DNA from: an uncultured Lachnospiraceae bacterium
Lineage (GTDB): Bacteria; Bacillota_A; Clostridia; Lachnospirales; Lachnospiraceae
Direction of reading: 5' to 3'
NCBI GenBank assembly: GCA_910585855.1
Contig: CAJUGZ010000178.1
Span: 1-8,924 of the forward strand
DNA: 8,924 nucleotides
The notes below the pieces were generated by a model. The model was not told where the DNA came from and did not search any database. It was given only the letters and a program-made list of their open reading frames with translations. Positions 1 through 5,013 of this stretch are shown here, piece by piece (the first letter of the stretch is position 1; the number at the start of each line of letters is the position of its first letter). Position numbers and translations under genes: made by a program.

Positions 1-211
1 CTTCATTCCAAAATACATACACATTTGCATATTCTGCCACACCTTTGAACCAATTCACATCATGTGTAGCAGAAAGTGCAGCCATGGCTTTTTCCCCGTA
101 ATCTTTCACATTGACTTCTCTAAAATTCCTGACAATCAGATTGACAATTTCCTCTGCATCTTCTTCCCGATAAGGCTTAACAATGACTTCTTTACCATTT
201 AATAATTCCAT
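1..211 (-). CDS. GNAT-family N-acetyltransferase, 3'-truncated by window edge
   Basis: The reading frame starts at ATG (211-209) and stays open to the window edge, giving 70 N-terminal residues that begin MELLNGKEVIVKPYREEDAE. The V-x-V-K-P-Y-R-E-E-D-A-E-E-I pattern (beta strand, then an acidic helix) is typical of the start of GNAT acetyltransferases, which transfer an acetyl group from acetyl-CoA to an amine. The following segment NFREVNVKDYGEKAM and then HDVNWF fits the helix 1/2 substrate-side region of that fold. The acetyl-CoA binding motif (Q/R-x-x-G-x-G/A) lies outside the window, so the family call rests on the N-terminus only and the substrate cannot be inferred. A strong ribosome binding site AAAGGAG (225-219) sits 7 nt before the ATG and fixes the start. 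Upstream lies a long leader with a terminator-like hairpin, so expression is probably controlled by attenuation. Confidence 0.7.
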   Translation of the reverse strand, partial: MELLNGKEVIVKPYREEDAEEIVNLIVRNFREVNVKDYGEKAMAALSATHDVNWFKGVAEYANVYVFWNE

Positions 212-231
212 AAAAAAACTCCTTTCCAAAC

Positions 232-265
232 AAAAAAATACACTAAACATACAATATGTCCAGTG
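232..265 (-). terminator. Intrinsic terminator hairpin in the acetyltransferase leader
   Basis: On the minus strand CACTGGACATA (265-255) pairs with TATGTTTAGTG (251-241) around a 3-nt loop: 11 pairs, two of them G-U. The stem is followed by a run of seven T (238-232). It ends 6 nt before the gene's ribosome binding site, so a polymerase stopping here would never transcribe the coding region. The stem is AU-rich and only moderately stable. The same bases could also be read as a weak promoter (TGGACA, 16 bp, TATTTT at 262-235), which I consider the less likely reading because the hairpin also has a competing partner upstream. Confidence 0.5.
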
Positions 266-369
266 CACTCCTAAAACTATCGGTCATACAAACACTCTAT
301 AAAAATTACGACTTACACCTACCGATTTATATGCACAGACATATCAGACCTACCTATGTAACTGTGCAT
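255..369 (-). promoter_or_regulatory. Competing hairpins: candidate attenuator (anti-terminator) of the acetyltransferase gene
   Basis: Three segments on the minus strand share one pairing partner. Segment 1 (369-355, ATGCACAGTTACATA) pairs with segment 2 (343-331, TATGTCTGTGCAT): 13 pairs with a 2-nt bulge and an 11-nt loop. Segment 2 can instead pair with segment 3 (268-255, GTGCACTGGACATA): about 12 pairs with a 1-nt bulge. Segment 3 is the 5' arm of the terminator at 232-265. Thus 1:2 leaves 3 free to form the terminator, while 2:3 prevents it. This is the logic of amino-acid or antibiotic attenuators. No T-box consensus and no riboswitch I recognise is present. Confidence 0.5.
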
Positions 370-390
370 CCAATCAAAACACAATTACTT

Positions 391-453
391 CTAAGTACGT
401 CTGTAATACATATACATATAGCCCATTGTAAAATGTAAGTTCTGCATTTTCAT
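391..453 (-). CDS. Candidate 20-codon leader peptide upstream of the attenuator
   Basis: A short ORF runs from ATG at 453-451 to TAG at 393-391, with AGGAG at 461-457. The spacing is 3 nt to the first ATG and 9 nt to an in-frame second ATG (447-445), which would give 18 codons and is the better spaced start. The C-terminal half is unusual: GYMYMYYRRT, with four Tyr and two Met in ten residues. It lies just 3' of the predicted promoter and 21 nt before attenuator segment 1, as expected for a regulatory leader ORF. The stop codon is rather far from segment 1 for a ribosome stalled there to mask it. Short AT-rich ORFs arise often by chance, so confidence is low. Confidence 0.25.
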   Translation of the reverse strand: MKMQNLHFTMGYMYMYYRRT

Positions 454-474
454 GTTCTCCTAAACTTTTTTAAA

Positions 475-503
475 AACTTACCATAATTCTATTTATATGT
501 CAA
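475..503 (-). promoter_or_regulatory. Candidate sigma-A promoter for the leader and acetyltransferase
   Basis: On the minus strand a perfect TTGACA (503-498) is followed after 17 bp by TAAGTT (480-475), preceded by TGG as an extended -10. The predicted start near 468 would produce a leader of about 257 nt before the acetyltransferase ATG. The -10 is poor (3 of 6) but is compensated by the -35 and the TG motif. Confidence 0.45.
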
Positions 504-550
504 GAAATATTTTTAAAACCCTTCAATAAGTCTTTTGGATAGAGGATATT

Positions 551-616
551 AGATTCGAAAAAGGACGCCAGATTCGAAAACGGTGGGCAGCCTGCTGTTC
601 CGGTTTCGAATCTGGC
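551..616 (-). terminator. Strong hairpin with an extra copy of one arm
   Basis: GCCAGATTCGAAAACGG (567-583) and CCGGTTTCGAATCTGGC (600-616) form a 17-bp stem with one mismatch and a 16-nt loop. Read on the minus strand the stem is followed by GTCCTTTTTCG, so it could be an intrinsic terminator protecting the acetyltransferase promoter from transcription entering from the right. A third copy of the arm core (AGATTCGAAAAAGG, 551-564) lies directly adjacent in the same orientation as the 567-583 arm. It may instead be the outer edge of the repeat element to its right. Confidence 0.45.
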
Positions 617-653
617 TGTTTCTTGACTCCGAAACAAAAAAAGAATTGTATCC

Positions 654-1092
654 AAACGTTGCTGAAAACTTGTTCTGTAATAATACATCGTTTCTACCGC
701 AATCCAACCAACAGCGAGAGGCGGTTTGCTCCTATCCTTTGCCTGCGACTTCGGAGAACGATTAGAAAGTCTTGGGCTTCTGTGAAACTACCTAGAATTT
801 TTTGCATATCCTGCTCCCATGCAGGGTATGCAAAAAAAGGGGCGTGTTTAGCCCGGATGATAGGAAAGAGGATGTCTTATAGCTGGTAAAATCCTTCCTT
901 ACACCCGATTCGTTTCGACTGCCATGAGGGCGAATTGCGCCCCGGTTCGTCCGGTTGAATGAACTGAAATCAGAAGCCGTAGACTTTCTTATCGTTTGGA
1001 GTGGAGCAAGCAAAGGATAGGAGCAAACCGCCTCTTGCGTCCGGTGAAAGCAAACCCTTTCCGGCAGAAATACACAGCCAAACTCCAAAAGA
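654..1092 (+). repeat. ~440-bp palindromic dispersed repeat, copy A
   Basis: This stretch matches the reverse complement of 8481-8921 over almost its whole length. It is built as a large inverted repeat: the arms 714-782 and 971-1038 are nearly complementary, with 28 of 29 bases identical in the outermost part (one arm compared with the reverse complement of the other) and a second well-conserved block at the inner end (GAAAGTCT..GGCTTCTG). The ~190-base centre holds further hairpins: 798-837, GGGC 840-843 with GCCC 851-854, and GGGCG-AATTG-CGCCC at 928-942. No transposase or credible gene lies inside. Open frames here differ from those of the second copy after a 1-nt indel near 867, so coding is unlikely. 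It resembles a non-autonomous, MITE-like element or a structured intergenic RNA/DNA element. The boundaries are approximate and no target duplication was identified. Confidence 0.8.
798..837. terminator. Bidirectional terminator-like hairpin inside repeat copy A
   Basis: TTTTTTGCATA-T-CCTGC pairs with GCAGG-G-TATGCAAAAAA around a 6-nt loop (TCCCAT). The T6 and A6 ends make it terminator-shaped on either strand. The same arms are present at 8735-8774 in copy C. For the chemotaxis gene, which has no obvious terminator of its own, this is the first strong hairpin met downstream of its stop, about 315 bp away. Confidence 0.5.
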
Positions 1093-1112
1093 AAGTCTAC
1101 ACAAAAGCACCA

Positions 1113-1140
1113 GAGAAAATGCTAAACAAAAGCAGGCTCG
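1113..1140 (+). repeat. 28-bp module shared with the element at 3125-3265
   Basis: GAGAAAATGCTAA, four variable bases, AAGC, one variable base, GGCTCG occurs here and at 3212-3239 in the same orientation and with identical length. The stretch before it also begins with AAATACACAGCC, as does the left edge of the second element (3117-3127). The two sites flank the chemotaxis gene closely, one just after its stop and one upstream of its promoter. Confidence 0.55.
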
Positions 1141-1151
1141 AAGTAAATTTT

Positions 1152-2909
1152 TTATTTCCTAATCCGCTTTAAATGAAACTGTTCTACCAATAATTTCATC
1201 TTTTCTGCCTGCTGCCGAAGCTCCTGACTAGACAAAGCACTTTCCTGTACCGTAGCGGCATTTGTCTGTGTTACAGTAGAAATTGCTGCAATTTGCTGAT
1301 TGATATAATTCGAATCCTCTGCCTGTTCCTGAGAATCCGATGCAATTTTTGTCATCAATCCCTGTACTACATTATTTTCCTCTACAATCGCTGTCAATGC
1401 TTCTGCTGTATCCCTTGCAATCTGATTTCCTTTCCGCACTGCCTGAAGGCAATTTTCAATCAACTCCTGTGTCGTATCTGCAGACTCTCCCGACTTCTGT
1501 GCTAACCTGCGAACTTCATCTGCTACAACAGAAAATCCCTTTCCTGCTTCTCCTGCCCGAGCCGCCTCTACTGCAGCATTTAAAGCCAATAAATTGGTTT
1601 GAAATGCAATGTCATCTATACTTTTAATAATCTTTTGAATACTGTCAGAAGCCGTTGAAATATCACAAATTGCTGCAATCAACTCCTCCATCTTTTGTTT
1701 CCCAGTATCAATATATTGTTTTGTCTGTATTGCACAATCCCTTGCCTGATCTGCACTTCGAGAGTTTTGCTGTGCCTGCTCTGAAATACTTTCCATACGC
1801 TCCGCTACATCCTGAACACTTGCTGCCTGCTGCACAGTAGCAGATGCTAATTGCTGAAACCCATCTGATACCTGCTCTGCTCCAAAAGACACCTGTTCTG
1901 CTGCCTGATTAATCTGCAGCAATGTTTGATTCATAGAGGAAACAATAACAGCCAAGGAAGTCTGTACCTCCTGAAACTCTCCTACATAAACGGTTTCTGA
2001 GCCAACCGCAAAATTCCCATTCGCCATTTCATGAAGCTGTCGTGATACATCCTGAATATAACTTTTTAACTTGTCTTGTGCATAGTCCAATTTCATAGCA
2101 GTCTGTCCAAATTCATTTCTGGATCGAATATCCAAAGACTGTGAAAAATCACATTTTGCCATCCGTTCTGCAAGTCCTTGTATCTTCTTCAAAGGTTTGG
2201 TCACTACTCGGGCAAATATCACAGAAGCCACAACCGACACCACTAAAGTTACTGCCATACAAAGATTTGTCATCTGCAGCTGCAGGCGCAGTTCTTCATC
2301 CAATATCTGTTTCTGTTCCATATAAGTCCGATCCATATCATCAATATAAACCCCTGTACTGACAATCCATCCCCAAGGCTCAAACAACATAGAATATGCT
2401 CTTTTTGGTGCAACAGTTACACCATCTGCCTTTGTATAATAAAACTCATTAAACCCGCCGTCTGCTGAATTTTGTACTGTCTGCATAATAGACTGAATAA
2501 TCTTTACTCCATTCTGATCTTCTAGATCATACCGATTATCACCTTCCTGTTCCGGTAAAATAGGATGTGCAATCAATATATAATCCAAATCATCTATCCA
2601 AAAATAACCACTTCCGTCCTCTTCATAGCGAAGGGACTTTACACAATCAATCGCTTCCTGTTTTGCTTTTTCCTCCGTCCATTCTCCTGATAACTGCCGT
2701 TCATACATTCCCTGCAAAAGACTAATTACATTCTGAACCTGATACTTAACAGAATCATCATATCCGCCATATAATGTACTCCTATAAGTTCCTAATGATG
2801 TCTGAATTTGATTTCTCATCCGTTCTCTGGCTGTCAGCCCGATTATAGATACTGCTATTGTCACAATTACAACATTTACCAGTATCAGCAGTGTTTTTAC
2901 ACTTCTCAT
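1152..2909 (-). CDS. Methyl-accepting chemotaxis protein with extracellular Cache sensor
   Basis: This 585-residue transmembrane chemoreceptor would signal to CheA/CheW and so to the flagellar motor. An N-terminal membrane helix (about 6-27) is followed by an extracytoplasmic single Cache-type domain (about 35-200). That domain has GSGYFWIDDLDYILIAHP at 99-116 and FEPWGWIVSTGVYIDD at 176-191, a typical small-molecule sensor of the sCache_2 kind. A second membrane helix (about 213-235), a HAMP linker (about 236-290) and the cytoplasmic coiled-coil signalling domain follow. The highly conserved hairpin tip is seen as IDDIAFQTNLLALNAAVEAA at 431-450, then RAGEAGKGFSVVADEVRRLA at 451-470. The ligand cannot be told from sequence. 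AGGAGG lies 7 nt before the ATG and fixes the start. The gene stands alone: no che genes are adjacent, and both sides carry palindromic repeat elements. Confidence 0.95.
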   Translation of the reverse strand: MRSVKTLLILVNVVIVTIAVSIIGLTARERMRNQIQTSLGTYRSTLYGGYDDSVKYQVQNVISLLQGMYERQLSGEWTEEKAKQEAIDCVKSLRYEEDGSGYFWIDDLDYILIAHPILPEQEGDNRYDLEDQNGVKIIQSIMQTVQNSADGGFNEFYYTKADGVTVAPKRAYSMLFEPWGWIVSTGVYIDDMDRTYMEQKQILDEELRLQLQMTNLCMAVTLVVSVVASVIFARVVTKPLKKIQGLAERMAKCDFSQSLDIRSRNEFGQTAMKLDYAQDKLKSYIQDVSRQLHEMANGNFAVGSETVYVGEFQEVQTSLAVIVSSMNQTLLQINQAAEQVSFGAEQVSDGFQQLASATVQQAASVQDVAERMESISEQAQQNSRSADQARDCAIQTKQYIDTGKQKMEELIAAICDISTASDSIQKIIKSIDDIAFQTNLLALNAAVEAARAGEAGKGFSVVADEVRRLAQKSGESADTTQELIENCLQAVRKGNQIARDTAEALTAIVEENNVVQGLMTKIASDSQEQAEDSNYINQQIAAISTVTQTNAATVQESALSSQELRQQAEKMKLLVEQFHLKRIRK

Positions 2910-2939
2910 CTCGTACCTCCTAATATGTAAACTAATTTT

Positions 2940-2968
2940 AATCTATCACAAAAAATAAAAATAATCAA
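2940..2968 (-). promoter_or_regulatory. Candidate sigma-A promoter of the chemoreceptor gene
   Basis: TTGATT (2968-2963), 17 bp, TAGATT (2945-2940), with TGA as a possible extended -10, lies about 30 bp upstream of the ATG. Each hexamer matches consensus at 4 of 6. I saw no sigma-28 (TAAA..GCCGATAA) motif, which is the other usual choice for chemotaxis genes. Confidence 0.4.
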
Positions 2969-2975
2969 TCATAGC

Positions 2976-2995
2976 TTCCATATATTTCCATATAT
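2976..2995. repeat. Two perfect tandem 10-bp repeats upstream of the chemoreceptor promoter
   Basis: TTCCATATAT occurs twice head to tail, beginning 8 bp upstream of the candidate -35. A 10-bp period puts both copies on the same DNA face, as for a regulator binding site. In AT-rich DNA chance is also possible. Confidence 0.4.
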
Positions 2996-3124
2996 TACTC
3001 TAACTGTCTAACCCTAACAAATTCCTGCAAAAAATCTTTTCCATAATATTCCTTTTAGAAGACACTTTCACACTACAACAAACCTTTTATTATTTATTAT
3101 AGTTTTTTCATTCTGAAATACACA

Positions 3125-3265
3125 GCCGAAAGCCGAATGGTGTTCTATGCAGGGTCATCATTTTCCGTCGGCACTTAGACGCTGTATTTTAGCGTCTTAT
3201 GTGTCCGCTACGAGAAAATGCTAAGCGCAAGCGGGCTCGGAATAGAATTCCATTCGACTTTCGGC
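3125..3265. repeat. 141-bp palindromic intergenic element
   Basis: The terminal arms 3125-3148 and 3242-3265 are complementary at 21 of 24 positions (GCCGAAAG.CGAATGG..TTCTAT compared with the reverse complement of the other end). Inside is a second stem: GGCAC, 2 nt, AGACGCT (3177-3183), a 7-nt loop, AGCGTCT (3191-3197), 3 nt, GTGTC. The element carries the 28-bp module also found at 1113-1140. It contains no gene and is more GC-rich than the flanking AT-rich DNA. It lies between the divergent chemoreceptor and lepB promoters. It is probably a small non-autonomous repeat (MITE- or REP-like). Confidence 0.65.
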
Positions 3266-3365
3266 ATCCCCCATCATCCAACTTCAAAAAATATAAATAT
3301 CCACTGCAGCATAAAATGGTTTCACAAAATCTTTATAAATTTTCTAGTGCAGAATTTTATTCTTG

Positions 3366-3395
3366 TGTTATAATAAATTATATTTCTGGTATAAT
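3366..3395 (+). promoter_or_regulatory. Candidate lepB promoter(s), extended -10 type
   Basis: TGG followed directly by a perfect TATAAT (3390-3395) lies 35 bp before the lepB ATG. A second TG-T-TATAAT (3366-3374) lies 21 bp upstream. Neither has a good -35 at 16-18 bp, so an extended -10 promoter is the likely mode. Which of the two is used cannot be seen. Confidence 0.5.
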
Positions 3396-3430
3396 TTCCA
3401 GCAAAAAGAAAAAAGAAAGGTAGAATTCAT

Positions 3431-3988
3431 ATGTCATTAAAAAATAAAAGCGAACACACCCCCGTTCAGTCAGAAGAACCTCAAGAAGAAAAACCTTCCC
3501 TAAAAGGCTTACTAATTGACTTAATCGAAGTAGTAGGAACTGCATTAGTTCTTACATTTATCCTGCTGATCTTTATACAGCCAAGCATTGTAGACGGCCG
3601 CTCTATGTTTCCTACTCTGCATGACAATGACAAGCTGCTCCTCTGGAAACTTGGATCTATCGATCGCAATGATATCGTTGTATTTGATTCTCACGATATG
3701 GAAAATAATAAATACGTAAAACGTGTTATCGGTATCGCCGGAGATGAAATCACTATTAAAGACAGTGTTGTCACTATAAACGGCACTGTTCTAAATGAAA
3801 CCTATATCAATGAACCTACTTTTAATGGAGATGTTTCCCTGACCGTACCAGAAGGAGAAATCTTTGTACTAGGAGATAACCGAAATCACAGCAATGACAG
3901 CCGAGCATTCGGAACAGTAAAACTAAATGATGTTGACGGAAAAATGGTCTTTAACCTAAATGGATGGATTCGCTCCATTTTCCATTAA
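3431..3988 (+). CDS. lepB: Signal peptidase I
   Basis: This 185-residue membrane-anchored serine protease removes signal peptides from exported proteins on the outer face of the membrane. A hydrophilic N-tail of about 25 residues precedes one membrane helix (about 26-50), the single-anchor topology usual in Firmicutes. The catalytic serine is S58 in GRSMFPTL and the general-base lysine is K97 in YVKRVIG, giving the Ser-Lys dyad of family S26. The conserved box GDNRNHSNDSRAFG spans 148-161. The length fits Gram-positive type I enzymes. AAAGG (3416-3420) lies 10 nt before the ATG, a serviceable ribosome binding site. The gene is a single transcription unit that converges on recR and ends at a shared hairpin. 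Confidence 0.95.
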   Translation: MSLKNKSEHTPVQSEEPQEEKPSLKGLLIDLIEVVGTALVLTFILLIFIQPSIVDGRSMFPTLHDNDKLLLWKLGSIDRNDIVVFDSHDMENNKYVKRVIGIAGDEITIKDSVVTINGTVLNETYINEPTFNGDVSLTVPEGEIFVLGDNRNHSNDSRAFGTVKLNDVDGKMVFNLNGWIRSIFH

Positions 3989-4026
3989 ATTCATTCTTTT
4001 ATGTATTTTTCTAAGAACTTTTTTAG

Positions 4027-4059
4027 GACACGCAGGCGCTAGAAAGCGCCTTTTGTGTC
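4027..4059 (+). terminator. Terminator hairpin between lepB and recR
   Basis: GGCGCT-AGAA-AGCGCC (4035-4050) is enclosed by a weaker outer stem GACAC (4027-4031) with GTGTC (4055-4059). A short T-run, TTTT, follows the inner stem on the plus strand, so it fits best as the lepB terminator. Its right edge overlaps the recR stop codon. On the minus strand it immediately follows recR and may end that operon too, although no T-run follows there. Confidence 0.65.
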
Positions 4060-4658
4060 TACAATTCTACCCGTCCGTCTAAAGCACGCAAAAGTGTAAT
4101 CTCATCAATATACTCTAAATCTCCCCCAACAGGTACACCACTGGCAATTCGAGTAACTTTAATTCCAGTAGGCTTTACTAATTTACTGATATACATTGCC
4201 GTAGTTTCTCCCTCCAAGCTGGAATTTGTAGCAATAATCACTTCTTCTACTGTTTCCTCTGATAGACGCTTCATCAGTTCTTTCAGCTTAATATCATTTG
4301 GTCCAATCCCAAGCATAGGGGAAATCGCTCCATGCAGTACATGATAAAGCCCCTCATACTTTCCGGTTTTTTCATAAGCAGCTAAATCCCGTGGATTTTC
4401 TACTACCATAATTGTCTTTTCATCCCGTTTTGTACTGCTGCAGATTGGGCACAGCTCCTGATCGGTCAAAGTAAAACACTTTTTGCAATACTGTACATTT
4501 TTCTTTGCCTCAGAAATTGCACTTACCAATGTATTTACCTGCTCCTGCGGCATATTTACAATATGAAAAGCCAGTCTTTGTGCCGATTTATTTCCAATTC
4601 CGGGAAGTGATGACAGTGTTTCTATTAGTTTTGTAATCTGACTGCTATAGTAATCCAT
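4059..4658 (-). CDS. recR: Recombination mediator protein RecR
   Basis: The 199-residue length is standard for RecR, which with RecO (and RecF) loads RecA onto gapped single-stranded DNA during recombinational repair. An N-terminal helix-hairpin-helix is seen at LPGIGNKSAQRLAFH (18-32). The C4 zinc finger is C58, C61, C70 and C73. A Toprim domain follows, with VVENPRDLAAYEKTG at 85-99 and the conserved glutamate in NSSLEGETTA at 145-154. The C-terminal motif SGVPVGGDLEYIDEITLLRA is at 173-192. The start lies 2 nt after the ybaB stop, so the two are probably translationally coupled. The visible ribosome binding site (GGTGG, inside the ybaB end) is weak and far away, which agrees with coupling. 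Confidence 0.97.
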   Translation of the reverse strand: MDYYSSQITKLIETLSSLPGIGNKSAQRLAFHIVNMPQEQVNTLVSAISEAKKNVQYCKKCFTLTDQELCPICSSTKRDEKTIMVVENPRDLAAYEKTGKYEGLYHVLHGAISPMLGIGPNDIKLKELMKRLSEETVEEVIIATNSSLEGETTAMYISKLVKPTGIKVTRIASGVPVGGDLEYIDEITLLRALDGRVEL

Positions 4659-4660
4659 AA

Positions 4661-5011
4661 TTAAAACAATCCACCGCCCAGTCCGCCCAAACCTCCGGTT
4701 ACTTTTGCCATTGAGCTCTGGCTGTCTTCTTCACACTGACGGATTGCCTCATTTGTAGCTGCAACAATCAAATCCTCTAACATTTCAATATCATCTGGAT
4801 CTACCACTTCTGGGGAAAGTGTCACTTTCGTTATTTCTTTTTTCCCGGAAATCGTCACCTCTACTGCACCGCCGCCTGCTTTTGCTGTATACTGTTTTTC
4901 TTCTAATGCTTTCTGTATTTCCTCCATTTGACGCTGCATTTTTTGTGCCTGTTTCATTAAATTATTCATATTGCCCGGCATACCGCCCGGAAATCCACCA
5001 TGTTTTGCCAT
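4661..5011 (-). CDS. ybaB: YbaB/EbfC-family nucleoid-associated protein
   Basis: The protein has 116 residues. The family forms small homodimeric DNA-binding proteins almost always encoded between dnaX and recR, as here. A Gly/Met-rich N-tail leads into a long amphipathic helix (about 15-40, NMNNLMKQAQKMQRQMEEIQ). A beta sheet with GGGAVEVTISGKKEITKVTL (46-65) and the conserved SPEVVDPDDIEMLEDLIVAA (66-85) complete the family core. The C-terminal glycine-rich tail (GGLGGLGGGLF) is typical of Firmicutes members. AGGAGG within the end of dnaX precedes the ATG, and only 2 nt separate the two genes. Its precise role (DNA compaction, repair or regulation) is not settled for the family. Confidence 0.95.
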   Translation of the reverse strand: MAKHGGFPGGMPGNMNNLMKQAQKMQRQMEEIQKALEEKQYTAKAGGGAVEVTISGKKEITKVTLSPEVVDPDDIEMLEDLIVAATNEAIRQCEEDSQSSMAKVTGGLGGLGGGLF

Positions 5012-5013
5012 AT

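Noticed and set aside
235..262. TGGACA-16-TATTTT as a short-leader promoter of the acetyltransferase gene
   Set aside because: The -10 is weak and the same bases form a terminator hairpin with U-run and a matching upstream competitor. The promoter at 475-503 has a perfect -35. It is not excluded, only less likely.
256..438. A 60-codon plus-strand frame antisense to the acetyltransferase leader
   Set aside because: There is no ribosome binding site, the composition is low-complexity (Ile, His, Thr, Tyr), and the leader structures explain the sequence better.
600..616. GTTTCGAATCTGGC resembles a tRNA T-arm, so a tRNA fragment or attachment site was considered
   Set aside because: No acceptor, anticodon arm or CCA end can be fitted around it, and it is one arm of a simple 17-bp hairpin.
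623..889. An 88-codon plus-strand frame similar in translation to an 89-codon minus-strand frame at 8644-8913
   Set aside because: The similarity follows from the DNA repeat. The two frames diverge after a 1-nt indel near 867, no ribosome binding site or start context is shared, and the opposite strand is equally open.
792..1088. A 98-codon minus-strand frame matched by a 123-codon plus-strand frame at 8501-8872
   Set aside because: This is the antisense by-product of the same palindromic repeat. The composition is unlike the real genes here, and constraint seems to act on base pairing rather than codons.
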